Source: Hemileia vastatrix
Taxonomy: Eukaryota; Basidiomycota; Pucciniomycetes; Pucciniales; Zaghouaniaceae
Assembly (NCBI GenBank): GCA_030280995.1
Contig: JASXTE010000015.1
Coordinates: forward strand, 20,013,001-20,077,000
Direction: 5' to 3'
Length of the DNA stretch: 64,000 nt
The notes below the pieces were generated by a model. The model worked only from the letters and a program-made list of their open reading frames with translations, made no database searches and had not been told where the DNA came from. This document shows, in pieces, positions 1 through 10,760 of the stretch (the first letter of the stretch is position 1; every line of letters starts with the position of its first letter). The position numbers and the translations under genes are program-made.

Positions 1-989
1 AAGGGCAGCACCCAGACCAACAAAGCTAGCATCTGTATACAGGACAAATGGTTTGTTAAAATCTGGAGGAGCTAAGATAGGGGCTGTCATTAAGCAACAT
101 TTTAATGTATCAAAAGCTTTTTGACAGTCAATATTCCAGATGAATGCAACATCTTTCCTAGTTAGTTTGGTAAGAGGCAAGGCTATGACTTGATAATTTT
201 TAATATATTGCCTGTAATAGCCACACATACCTAAAAAACTTTGGATTTCTCTTACAGAAGTTGGTGCTTTCACATTTTAGATTGCAGCAACTTTGTTTTG
301 GTCTACACAAATTTTTAGGCCTGACACAACATGGCCAAGGACTTTCAAAGATTGAAAACCAAATTTACACTTTTTCAAGGACAAAGTCATATTGATTTCA
401 TCCATTTTTTGGAAAACCCTATTTAAATGAACCATATGTTCATCAAAAGTTTTACCAAAAACTATGATATCATCAATATACACCATGAGCCATCCCTCAA
501 TTATTTCCTGATGGAAAGTGTTATCCATGACTTTTTGAAAAACTGAAGGGGCATTCTTAGGTCCAAATGGCATTCTAACATACTTATATATTCCCATATG
601 AGTAGCAATAAGCAAAAAATTTGAGAATTTTTCTCAACAGGAACTTGATGATACCCTTTATTTCCATCCAGACAACTAATAAATTTTGCACCTTGCAAGG
701 TAGCATGTATGGAATTAATTCTGGGTAAAGGATAAATATCATCAACAGTATAAGTGTTTAATTCTCTGTAATCTCCACATAATATAGCCTTATCTTTTTC
801 ATAAGAAATTAAAACTGGGGAGATGACACAATATTTGGGGGTGACTTCCACTTTCTCAATGATATTCATTTTTAATAATGTGGCAATATTATCTTCAATA
901 TCCTTTCTTTTTGTTGGAGAAGCAGGATATGGTTTTTTCTTAAGACTAGGAGGAATATCACTTAAGTTACAGGATAAGGTAATTTTCAT
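1..989 (-). pseudogene. E1 reverse transcriptase / RNase H fragment, frameshifted
   Basis: Reverse transcription of the element's RNA. The first open stretch (989-501) holds the RT start and ends of the type PLPRINSIHATLQGAKFIS; the frame then changes near 605-640. The second open stretch (615-277) continues with MPFGPKNAPSVFQKVMD and the catalytic motif YIDDIIVF. A TAA at 274-276 stops it, but the same frame reads on through SFLGMCGYYRQYIKNY and the RNase H start FVLYTDASFVGLGAAL to base 1. RT therefore has one frameshift and one nonsense codon and cannot be made as a single protein. Assignment to Ty3/gypsy RT is from family knowledge of these motifs. Confidence 0.85.
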
Positions 990-1007
990 TTCTTCCTGAA
1001 CACTTCC

Positions 1008-3536
1008 TTAGACATTAGAACCATGAGCAAAAGCCATAGGGAAAAAGGTAATCGAGGCAATAATAGAATCCTTTTGTTCACTAGTTAACTGATCACCAAA
1101 AGAAGCAGTATTTATTTCATTTAATAAATCATCCATTTCAATTGTTGTTCTGCCTTTACACTGGATTAGTGAGCTACAAGACTTTAACAGATGCTCAGAA
1201 TGTATTTTAGAGGAGAAAATTTTGAATTTCCCTTTGCCATTCAGTCCCAAGGTGAAGCAATTATTTGCTGGGTCCAATTTCACACCAAACATGGTTAAAA
1301 TATCATTACCCATAATAAACCAATTGCTTAAATTATCATTTTTCATGACAACAAACTCACAAATAGCTCTGAAAAAACCACCATTATATTTGAAGAATAC
1401 AGAGGTTTTGTATTTGCCAATAGGAATTAAGGTAGAACCATACCCTCTCCATTTTTCAGAAGTTATAGGTAATAATTTACTCAAATAATCCTTATCTACT
1501 GAAGCTAAAGCTTTTTCAGACACTGCACTTCCTCCAGCACCATATCCAAGAACTACATCAACATTTTTACCATTTATGATAACAGGTGCTTTCAAAGGGG
1601 ATATGGCTATAGAATTGTTAGTAATATCTTTAATTTTTTCAGCATTTTCCACTGAAGATAAATCTAATACACATTCTTCAGATAAATTATCTAAATAATG
1701 GACATCTTGTTCTAACATTAAAACATCTTTAACAGAGTCATTGTCATAGGAGATATTTATTTCACAGTCACTAGAAGATTTATTATTGACATCAATTTCA
1801 GCCTCATCAGTGTCTTCATTTTGTTCAACAAGATGAATTTTCTTGTCACAAACATGACCCTTTTGCCATGGTTTGTTACATTTATAACAAGTATTTGTTG
1901 TATATTTTTTAGGTGCAACTGGGGCAGAGGGTTTACCAGATTTTTCTGGGGGCTTTGTAGAAGGTTTACTTTGATCATGATAAGATTTACCAAGGTAGTT
2001 CTTTGGTTCATATCTATGGTTGAGCAGTACCTCATTACAGATATTAATGAAAGAAGAATTTTCCCTTACATGCTCAGCTCTAGCCACAATTAAATCTCTA
2101 AGAGAATTTGGTAATTTATACAAGATTTTATCTCTCCAAATATCATAATCCATCTTTGGATCAATTTCTCTTAGGATTTTTGTTACTTTCATAAGAAAAA
2201 CAATGGGATTTCCAACAGAGGAGGATACATATCTAGTATTCTTATACAGTCTTTGCTGAGCTAACCTGAATTTTGAACCACCAAAGTGATTCTCAATCAA
2301 GGATTTCCAATCATTCCATGTATAATGATTGTTATCTAAAAGGACAGATTCATACCACATCAAGGCTACATTTGAAAATAAAGAAATTAGCTTAGAAACA
2401 ATCTCCTCATCAGGTAGTTTATAAGATCTCTTTAAATTATCAATTCTTTGGATAAAGTGTTGCCAATCAGAGGAAGAATAACCATCAAAGGTAGGATATT
2501 GGTGCAATTTAGGCCAATTTTTCTGACTACTGGGATGGTCCATTTTTTGGTTTGAATTATTCAGCATTAATAATTCCTGAAGTTTAGCCAAGTGTTCAGA
2601 AATTTCATTATTTACAGAAACAGCTGGTACATGACCATCACAATATTTTTTGCTAGTAGCAAAATATTTTACAGACTTATTGTCAGCTTGTTTAATGGCT
2701 GAAATATGAAGAAGAAAGGAGGAACTCTGCTCAGGTTCTTTTTCCTTATTTTTATGCAGCTTATGGGCAGAATTCTCATTTATACCATAATTATTAATGG
2801 TTAAGGTTGAAAATTTTTCCTGCAGGTCAGACACATAGTTTCTTATCCTTGGAATTTCAGACATCTGGTCATTTATTTTTGCAAGAGATAAAACATTTCT
2901 GTCCTCAGAAGCTGTGTGTTTGGCACTTAGTGAATGGAAATCATTTTTTAGCTTTTTAAACTCATTTTGTAGAGATTTTATTTCCCTTTTTAATGAATAA
3001 TTTTCCTCAATAAGGGGTTTCAATTCACTCAAGGTTTTATGAAGATTTTTATTTTTATCTGAGATAGCTCTATGGTCACTTCTTATTTGTTTTTGTTGGC
3101 TAAGAACAATATTCAAGGTTTCTTTGATTTTAAAATAAGCTGTATCCCATACAGAAGAACTTACTTTACAATGCAAGTGCAAATTATTTAATCTATCACT
3201 CTCATGGATTAACACATCTCTCAAATGTTTGTCTTTCACAACATTAAAATCAAGGATATCTTTCAATATTTCTTCAGAAGTTTTCTCAATTAAGGTATAG
3301 ACTTCAGGGGAAACAGAATCATTCTTAATTGCAAGAGAAGGATTAATTAAAGAAGTAGAATTCAAATGTAAAGGTTCATTAAATGATAATTTTCTAATTA
3401 CATAATTGGGGCTACTCATTAAAGGAAGTTGTCTTTTTAGAGGTTTAACTGTTCTTTCACCAGAATCCACAAGATTACCTGAAGAAGCTTTTTTATTATA
3501 CATGCCAACATGTTTATCAAACAAACTACTTACCAT
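1008..3536 (-). CDS. E1 gag-protease polyprotein (842 aa), protease active site lost
   Basis: Structural protein of a retrotransposon particle. Residues about 145-265 are Lys/Glu/Leu-rich and probably coiled coil. A retrotransposon gag core follows from about residue 335 (NWPKLHQYPTFDG, then ALMWYESVLL). A zinc knuckle CYKCNKPWQKGHVC lies near residue 549. A retropepsin-like segment starts near residue 655 and keeps the second conserved motif FIMGNDIL, but the catalytic triplet, normally D-S/T-G, reads GYG (VVLGYGAGGSAVSEK). The start overlaps the end of the upstream ORF by 7 nt. The ORF is long and open, yet proteolysis by this copy is unlikely. The closest visible relative is the decayed E2 copy at 6119-7480. 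Confidence 0.85.
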   Translation of the reverse strand: MVSSLFDKHVGMYNKKASSGNLVDSGERTVKPLKRQLPLMSSPNYVIRKLSFNEPLHLNSTSLINPSLAIKNDSVSPEVYTLIEKTSEEILKDILDFNVVKDKHLRDVLIHESDRLNNLHLHCKVSSSVWDTAYFKIKETLNIVLSQQKQIRSDHRAISDKNKNLHKTLSELKPLIEENYSLKREIKSLQNEFKKLKNDFHSLSAKHTASEDRNVLSLAKINDQMSEIPRIRNYVSDLQEKFSTLTINNYGINENSAHKLHKNKEKEPEQSSSFLLHISAIKQADNKSVKYFATSKKYCDGHVPAVSVNNEISEHLAKLQELLMLNNSNQKMDHPSSQKNWPKLHQYPTFDGYSSSDWQHFIQRIDNLKRSYKLPDEEIVSKLISLFSNVALMWYESVLLDNNHYTWNDWKSLIENHFGGSKFRLAQQRLYKNTRYVSSSVGNPIVFLMKVTKILREIDPKMDYDIWRDKILYKLPNSLRDLIVARAEHVRENSSFINICNEVLLNHRYEPKNYLGKSYHDQSKPSTKPPEKSGKPSAPVAPKKYTTNTCYKCNKPWQKGHVCDKKIHLVEQNEDTDEAEIDVNNKSSSDCEINISYDNDSVKDVLMLEQDVHYLDNLSEECVLDLSSVENAEKIKDITNNSIAISPLKAPVIINGKNVDVVLGYGAGGSAVSEKALASVDKDYLSKLLPITSEKWRGYGSTLIPIGKYKTSVFFKYNGGFFRAICEFVVMKNDNLSNWFIMGNDILTMFGVKLDPANNCFTLGLNGKGKFKIFSSKIHSEHLLKSCSSLIQCKGRTTIEMDDLLNEINTASFGDQLTSEQKDSIIASITFFPMAFAHGSNV

Positions 3537-4159
3537 GGTAAGGGAGGAAACTTCCCCTGTGCCTTCTTTCTTCTACCTCCCTGATAAGGATGGGGCTGAG
3601 GAGATGGATAGTAGGTTTGTGTCCTGGATGGGCCAGGGTGTTGAGCTGGTTGTTGAGCATTCTTCTGGTAATGGCTCATCAAGTAGTCCCATTTCCACTG
3701 TTCCACTTGCAGAGTGCTTTGATTTTGCGTGAAGGAGCTTGGTACCTGATTGGGCTGAGGTTGAGGCTGAGGCTGAGAGCTGGGAAATGAGGAGTTTGAG
3801 CCTGTTTGGGATTTAACAATTCCTGCATTTGCTGCCAGAGTGTGTCTACCCTTGCCTTGTACTTCATGCTTTCTGCCTTCAGTTCTTTGATGTGACTGGA
3901 CAGATTGTTTACTTGTTGGCTTAGAGGTATCTTTTTTATTTTTATACCTTTGAGTTGATTGTCCTGATTTATTAGAGTTTTTAATTCTTTCAGAGGTGTT
4001 TGGTGAGGGGGGTTTACCACTTCTCCTGCCATTTCCATGTCCTGAAAGTTTTTTGTCAGCTGAATCATTTTTGTAAGTTAATTTAGAAGAACCTACAGAT
4101 TCAGTGTCATTATCAAATTCAATCTCATCCACATGTAAGTTATCCATGCTGCTAGCCAA
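3530..4159 (-). pseudogene. E1 gag leader ORF with two overlapping frames
   Basis: A 209-aa ORF, basic and Gln/Pro/Ser-rich, ends with HPHPYQGGRRKK, a motif shared with E2. Within it a second frame (4068-3679) encodes a coiled-coil-like segment, KIKKIPLSQQVNNLSSHIKEL, which is clearly conserved in E2 (7904-7575) and more weakly in E3. The conserved frame is therefore probably the authentic middle part. A CAG just before the conserved QDMEM looks like a 3' splice site also present in E2 and E3. The simplest reading is an N-terminal exon, an intron, then the coiled-coil frame, with a later indel moving E1 into the other frame. Function beyond gag assembly is unknown. Confidence 0.5.
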
Positions 4160-4759
4160 ACTATTGGATATTTAAACTGTCAAAATCAAAAAAAAAATTA
4201 ATGATTCAATTTGTTATTTCAAAATAAAATTTATTGAATTTAAAAAAAAAATTAATTTTTATCAAAAATCAATTAATTAACAAAAAAGTAATACAAACAA
4301 ATGTAATTACCATTATTTATAAAGAAATAATCAGTAATTAAAATGGGACCAACCAATAAAGGTTTTTATAAGTCAACCAAAATAATTAATACCAAAAATT
4401 TATATGATGGTAAAATTGGGACTAAGTACTGAGTACTATTATGGTCAACCAATATACAAAAAATAATAATAAAATTAATTTATTAATTTATTAATTATTA
4501 ATTGTCTTCTAGGACTAAGAGGTTTACTTCTATTAATTTCAACTAGGAAAAAAATAAAAAATAATGAACACTTACACTCATTGAATCAGCAATTAAGCCA
4601 CAAACACTGTTATTGCAGTAAAAATATAATAATATGAGTGAGAGGTGCGAAGGTTAACTTACTATAGTGATCTTAAAATCACTTCAAAAAAATATATATG
4701 AATTAATTTAATATAAACCTAATAGATCGAACCCAAGTTCGAAACACAGTCGCGGAAAA

Positions 4760-6118
4760 AGTTTTTTTTTTGCTGGGTGGTCCGTGTGCTATGTCGTTCG
4801 TCGCAAGTATCGATGGTCGTCATCGGTTTGGAAAGGCGTCCAATTATTGGCCGGTCGTCTAGAAGAAGGTGGGGAAATGAGGAAAAGTAAAGAAGAAGAG
4901 GAGGAAATATAGGGAAGGATAATAAAGAAATAATAAAAATAATAAAAAATATAATTATTCTGAGATAGAGAGAGGCGATGAGAATTTTCTTGGGAACTTT
5001 GACTAAATAGTAAGGGTTTTGAATTATAATATAATTATTTGATTAGTAGTTACTTTTAATGCTCAGAAATCAATAATATTATTATTAGACTTAGAGCAAC
5101 CGTAAAAATTTATTAAAATTTATATTAGATCTATAATACTAATAACAATAATAATAATTTGTATAATATCTAAATATGTAATAAAAATGTGAGTGTAATA
5201 AGTGATGTAGATACAGGGGATTATCCAAAGCCTTTTATAGGCAAGGGATCCTCTGAAGTGCCAAAATAAGTAATTTAAAAAGATTAATAAAGTGAAACAA
5301 GAATATAAAAGAATTTAACTAAGAAATAGATATTGAGAGAAAAACATGAAACAATAAACTAAATCCGTGAGTAAGTAATCAATTTTCCCACCATAAGTTC
5401 CCAAAACAATTAATTAAAATAATTAGTAACTAAGTAAGCTTGAAACATAAGAACAGTGAGTAAAATAATCAAAAACAGATATTATAGTGGCATGTAAAGG
5501 TTTTAAGTAAAACAAATAAAATTATTTTCACGCCAAAACTCATGGAATAGATTCGATTCGTTTTAAAGCAATTTTAAGTAATTGTTTTAACTATGTAATT
5601 AATTCAATAATTAGTTTAAATGAAACAGATAATTAATTTAGTGTTATTTGTAATTTAAAATGGGGATTTTAATACTATGTTATTAAATAAGTATTATAAT
5701 TTATTTAATAATTTTTCCTGACACAAATAAGGGTCAAAAGAAGTGCGCAATATTATTGCTTAATAATATATGAAGTTTCATATAATATATATAAAATTAA
5801 TTAATTAACTTAATTACATTATAAGTCAATTTTACATATATAATTATAATATATGTTTTCGTAATTAACTAATTATTAAATACATAAAAATGGGCCATTA
5901 TTTGTAGAATATAAAATATATTTAAGCTTAATTTAAATGTATAAAAATTTATATAACAATAAAATTAATATAACACTTATTATTAATAAGATACTTATAT
6001 AATTTTATTATGCAATAAAATATTAATTTATATACATAAAATACAATTATTACGCCCTCTTTCAGGTCCAATAAATTAACATATAATTTGCTGGGCTCCT
6101 GGTATAGCCTGGCTGACA
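4760..6118 (-). repeat. LTR of E1 (5' LTR), about 1.3 kb
   Basis: Very AT-rich block between the E1 gag leader and truncated E2. Its minus-strand start TGTCAGCCAGGCTA at 6118 matches the start of the E2 LTR at 9649. A TATA box (minus TATAAAA, plus-strand 5233-5239 inside CCTTTTATAGGC) is shared with the E2 LTR. The left edge is approximate. Confidence 0.65.
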
Positions 6119-7480
6119 ATTTCCCTCAAGATTTTTACAAGTTTCATTAATAACTCAATTGGTTTATCAGTAGAAGAGCTATATCTAGTTTACTCATACT
6201 GCCTTTGTTGAGCCATCCTAAACTTGGAGCCACCAAATTGTGCTTTAATCAATTTCTTCCAATCTTCCCATGAGTAGTCATTCCTATCCAAGAGAACAGA
6301 TTCATACCACATTAGGGCTACATTGGTAAACAAAGAAATTAACTTAGACACAAATTCCTCATCTGGGAGTTTGTAAGAATTTTTTAAGTTATCAACTCTG
6401 AAAATGAATTTTTGCCAATCAGAAGAAGAATCATCATCAAATGTTGGATACTGGTCAAGTTTTGGCCAATTCTTTTGATTTGAAGGAGTCTCCTTAGTAT
6501 TAGCTTGTTTCTGAGTAAGAAGCAGCTGTAACTTCTCCAATTGTGCAGTAATCTCATTGTTTAATCCTTCTGTTGAAGATCTTGGTGCATCATCAATTTT
6601 TGATGGAAACTCAGTGGTATCAACAGGTGTTTCTGAATCTAATTTTACTTTAAATGAACTAGCAACAGGTAAATTTGGAGCATCCTGTAGCATATGTTCC
6701 TTCAAAGAAATTTCAGAATATTTTTGATCATTAAACAATGAATTCAATTTTTCTTCAATGGTTGTTAGTCAGGTCTTCAATCTTGGAAGACTAGATAAAC
6801 TCTCATTGGTTTTTTTCAAAAGATAACTGGGTTTTATTTTGAAAAGATGAATAATGATCACTCAATCTTTTCAGGTTCATCTTATCTACCTCTATCTCCT
6901 GGAAACAGATAGACACAGTATCTTGTAGTTTAGACAAAATTTTTTTGATATTTTGCCATAAAGCAACTTTCTTTTCATGGGTTACTTTGTAATGAAACAA
7001 ATCATCAGAAACTCTCCATAACTCACTCCTCAATGCTTGATAACCCTGTTCAGTTAAAAAACTATTATATTTCTATGTCATTTGCATGTTGTTCATTATA
7101 TGATTTTGTTTATTAACAATATCCCTCAAATATTCATCATTAATGTTTGCTACATCTGGAGTGTTTCTCAATAAAGAAACAGATTAACTTTCCAGATTCT
7201 CATAAAACTCAGGCTCAAGTGTTTCATCAATAATAGACATATCAGGATTTATCATTGAAGTAGCAATAAAAACTAAAGGATTAGATACAACAGATTATTG
7301 AGTGATTTGTCTACTCTTATCAGCCTCTACTGGTCTCACAGTTTTATCTACTTTTCCAGAATTACCTAAAGTAACTGAATCAGCAACAAGAAATGGTACT
7401 TGAGATTCAATAGAAGGATTAACCAAGGCTTGGGCAAGATCTGAAGATTGTTTTTTCTTTTTCTACCTCCTTGATAAGGG
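6119..7480 (-). pseudogene. Element E2: truncated, decayed gag (no pol)
   Basis: Homologous to the first two thirds of the E1 gag ORF: the block NWPKLDQYPTFDDDSSSDWQ and ALMWYESVLLDRNDYSWEDW is nearly the same as in E1. The open pieces (6747-6190, 7033-6803) are separated by stop codons, and the copy stops just after the E1-like WYESVL region at 6119, where the E1 LTR begins. Zinc knuckle, protease and RT are absent, so E2 is a non-autonomous or deleted copy. Confidence 0.75.
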
Positions 7481-7563
7481 TGAGGATGTGTGGGGTTGAA
7501 TTGACTGGGTCTTGATGGACCTGCCTGAGGCATTTGAGGATGCCGATGTTGAGACAGATAATC

Positions 7564-8037
7564 TCACTGGGTGTTTAACCAACCCCACTGCCACTTAATA
7601 CTTCCACTTTTTCTGGTTTCTGGGGAGGCAATTGTGGAAGATCCCTGGGGGGAGGAGTTCTCCTCTTCTCTTGAAGAAAGGCATCTATTTTTCTTACCTT
7701 TTCTTCTAGTGAGTCTGTTCTTGCTCTCAGTCTTAAGTTCTCTGTCCTCAGTTCCTTTATGTGGGTGGAGAGATTCTTTACTTGCTGAGGTAAAGGCATT
7801 TTTTTTATTTTGAAGCCTTTTGGAAGTCCTTCTAGGGGTTTGATGAAAGGCTTTTGTTCCTGAGCATTTGTCTCCACTAGTATTTCCACTTCCTCCATTT
7901 CCACATCCTGATTGGTCCAATGATTGATTAATTTGAGCCAATTTTGTTGTCAAGGGAGAACTTACAGAAGTAGCTTTATCATAATGAATGAGATCCAATT
8001 CCTCTTCACGGGTAGCAGAAACACCTTGATCAGTCAT
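7564..8037 (-). pseudogene. E2 gag leader ORF
   Basis: A 157-aa ORF parallel to the E1 leader. The alternative frame 7904-7575 encodes KIKKMPLPQQVKNLSTHIKEL, the same coiled-coil-like segment as in E1, followed by a heptad-like stretch. Downstream, past a stop, HPHPYQGG is kept. The candidate 3' splice site CAG|GATGTGGAAATGG lies near 7900. The copy is decayed and no enzymatic domain is seen. Confidence 0.5.
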
Positions 8038-8697
8038 TTGTTTTTAAATTTAACCTGAACTGAGAGAAGGAAATATTAAGGTGTATTAGTTTTATTTTTG
8101 CTTTTATTAAAAGAAAAATAAATATATATAAAAAATCTTCAGGATAAAAATCAACTGAAATAAAAATCACAATTTTTATTAATTTAAAATAATTTTATAA
8201 TCAGGATTAAAGAAATCAACTGAAGAAAATTAATTTTTAATCAACAAATTAAATTTTGATAATTATCAGGATTAAAATCAACTGAAGGATATTTAATTAC
8301 CAGGACTTAATTTAAACTGAAAAAATTTTAATATAATTTATTTTTATTAATTTTAATATTTTATTGTTAGGAAAATTTGTCAACTGGAACAATAATATTA
8401 TTTTAATTTATCAGGACAAAGTCAACTGAAAAAAAATATAATATAATAATAATAAAAATTTTATATTACTTCTAGGACTAAGAACAGTATAGTTCTATCT
8501 TTTTCAACTTGGAAAAAAAAATTCCAATTTACCAGACACCTCCCCATGTAAAATGAGCAAATTAATGCCACTTACAGAGTGCTGAGTAAAAATAAATATG
8601 TAAACTATGAAAAGTGAAAAGTGACCCATGAATAGTAATCAATATAATTACCACAATTATATATGCCTATTGTCAATATATAAGCTTAATTTTTGGA

Positions 8698-8724
8698 GAG
8701 CGGTTCAATTCCCGTTTCCGGCAA
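8698..8724 (-). other. Candidate tRNA primer-binding site of E2
   Basis: The plus strand reads GGTTCAATTCCCG followed by TTTCCGGCA, the look of a tRNA T-arm and acceptor 3' half. On the minus strand this is the expected place for a primer-binding site, just inside the LTR. The TGG matching a tRNA CCA end is missing (TTT instead), so this is tentative. Confidence 0.3.
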
Positions 8725-8729
8725 AAAGT

Positions 8730-9649
8730 AAGTCATGTGGCTGATGACATTTGTTGTCTTTGTCGTATACTCCCTTTTTTTTTTTGGCACCTCATCCTTG
8801 ATGGTCCCTTGGTTGCCAGCTTCAAGATATTGATGTGCCATTGACTATTTGGAAAGGGCCTCAGTTTTCAAGGGGTATTTTATGTCTAGAATGTTTTTAA
8901 TGGCGATCCAACGGTGGTAACAAGGGGATTTTTGGGTTCTCAGAGTTTAGGGTACGTACTTCTATTTTTTTATTGGTTTTACTCAAATATAAGAGGTAAA
9001 AAATTTATAAATATTATTATAATTAATGAGTTAGAATTATGTATTTGTAAATAGTAATAGATATTTGAAGTGTAGTAAGTTTTTAATAAGTAAGTAATGG
9101 AATGAATCAAAAAGTACAAAAAATGGAGGGCCTTTTATAGGCAAAATTTGAGAGATAAAAACATGGAGTTAACACCACCTAATAAAAGGGTGTGAGAGGA
9201 AAAAACCAAATAAAGAGAGTATGTGAAATGTAAAAAGATATACTAAATGGTGTATCAATAAAAGGTATTGTTTTTATTTGAAATAAAACTTGGGTTCCCT
9301 TAGTTTGTCACACTTAGTATAAAACATTTGATTTTAAAATGTTGTTTAAATGGAAATTTTAATTTCTTAATAAAGGAATTTGAATTTTTTTTTAGATTTT
9401 ATTATATTTTTAATACTATTTTTATTCCTTTCTCAACTGTATTATTGAGCACAGTGTTAGGGAGTAAAAATGTATGGGACATTTATTTTTATTTATTTAT
9501 TAAATTTACTTAATGTACTTAGCTAGTTGATTGTAAGTAATATAAGTAAGCAATAAATAATTAATTATTAATAGGATTAAAAAGGTGTGGCTTCATCTCA
9601 GTAAGATAATTAATTATTTTACTGGATAAGTCTAGTAGCCTGGCTGACA
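8730..9649 (-). repeat. LTR of E2, about 0.9 kb
   Basis: Starts on the minus strand with TGTCAGCCAGGCTACTAG at 9649 and ends near the candidate primer-binding site at 8724. It carries the TATA box TATAAAA (plus 9133-9139) in the context CCTTTTATAGGCAAA shared with the E1 LTR. E3 internal sequence is cut off exactly at 9650. Confidence 0.6.
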
Positions 9650-10532
9650 CAGTCATTCTACTTCATAATTATGAAACAATTCTATGAAAATTTGGATTTT
9701 TATTAAAATACTCAACATCTTCCTTTTCACACTCTTCACTATTTAGTGTAGCTCTCAACTCACTGATATGTGGTGGCAGCTGAGGGTCAACTGTATTGTT
9801 ATTATAAATATTACTATTTGTTTTGAAAAACAAAAAATCAGGTGTATCTACATCAAATCCCAATTGTCTTATGTCCTCCTTAATCTTTTGTAGGGATTTT
9901 TTATCAATTATATTACCTGCATTCTAACAATAAGTATTCTTTACAAAATTAGAAGGGTATTTAATTACGAATGGATAAAAGAGAGCCCTGATATTTGGCA
10001 CTCTACCTTTGGCTTGTAAGGGTGATTGGAAGTTGTCTGGTGAGGAGCTGGATCTATGTTGCAGTTGTGACTGGCCCATTTTTAGTGAAACTAATCCCAC
10101 TTACATTTTTCCACCAAAGTCATGTCCTGGGACTGACCTGCTCCTCCTGGGGTAGGGAGTGGCTGGTTTTGTTTTCCTCCCTTAAATTCTGCCATTGTTA
10201 GGTTCAATTTCTGGAATCCTAACCTGCAATTTTTCTGCACTTTATCCACCTCTTTGATAATGGACAACTTGGATTCCTTAAGCTACAGGACTTGTTTGGC
10301 CAGGTGAGATTGTTTATCCTGAGAAGGAGGTGATTTCCTCTTTATAGTTATATCTTTTAGGAGGGCATCCTTTTCCTTTATGCTCAATTCTTTTGTCTGG
10401 GGATAAGAATGTCCTTCCATATTGATGTCCTGGTACATTGTTTTTAGCTTTAGACCTGGTATTACAAGTAGATTTATCACTTACATTGTCCTGTAGGGTA
10501 CTCATAATTTCTGAAAAAACTATTTTATACAA
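9650..10532 (-). pseudogene. Element E3: truncated gag leader relic
   Basis: Several short frames on the minus strand form a decayed gag N-terminal region: MSTLQDNVSDKS at 10502, the coiled-coil-like DALLKDITIKRKSPPSQDK near 10370, and PPHISELRATLNSEECEKED at 9669-9863. The same order is found at 47424-48390 (PPHISELRASLKSEECENKD), so it is a family and not chance. No zinc knuckle, protease or pol remains before the E2 LTR. Confidence 0.6.
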
Positions 10533-10728
10533 CTAAAAAAGGGAAAAACTGTATTTTAATCAGTAGACAAAAAATATTAGTATTTTAATTACTACTAAAA
10601 GCACTGGAGCTTACCTTTTATTTATATTTATATTTATTTAGATAAAATATAATTAAAATTTGAAAAAATCTGTTAAAGTTTATATAATAAGTTTAACTAG
10701 ACCTTTACAATAGTGGGTAATTAGATTA

Positions 10729-10742
10729 CCAAGTTTTAACCA
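10729..10742 (-). other. Candidate primer-binding site of E3
   Basis: The minus strand reads TGGTTAAAACTTGG, 18 nt inside the LTR end at 10761. The related element has TGGTTAAAGCTTGG at 48614-48601, 12 nt inside its LTR. The TGG start and conserved placement suggest a tRNA primer-binding site; the tRNA is not identified. Confidence 0.4.
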
Positions 10743-10760
10743 AAAACAAATTTAAGTAAG

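Larger units (their letters stand above)
1..6118 (-). mobile_element. Element E1: Ty3/gypsy LTR retrotransposon, 3' part beyond window
   Basis: On the minus strand this reads 5' LTR (about 4760-6118), a gag leader region, a long gag-protease ORF, then reverse transcriptase and RNase H running off the window at base 1. The order gag-protease-RT-RNase H is that of LTR retrotransposons, and no integrase is visible before the edge. The element is defective: the gag leader changes frame, the protease active site is altered, and RT carries a frameshift and an in-frame stop. Its LTR right edge directly abuts the truncated element E2, so the three units E1, E2 and E3 form a head-to-tail run. Confidence 0.85.

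Noticed and set aside
8698..8724. Functional tRNA gene
   Set aside because: Only a T-arm-like half is present and the stem is imperfect; position next to the LTR suits a primer-binding site.
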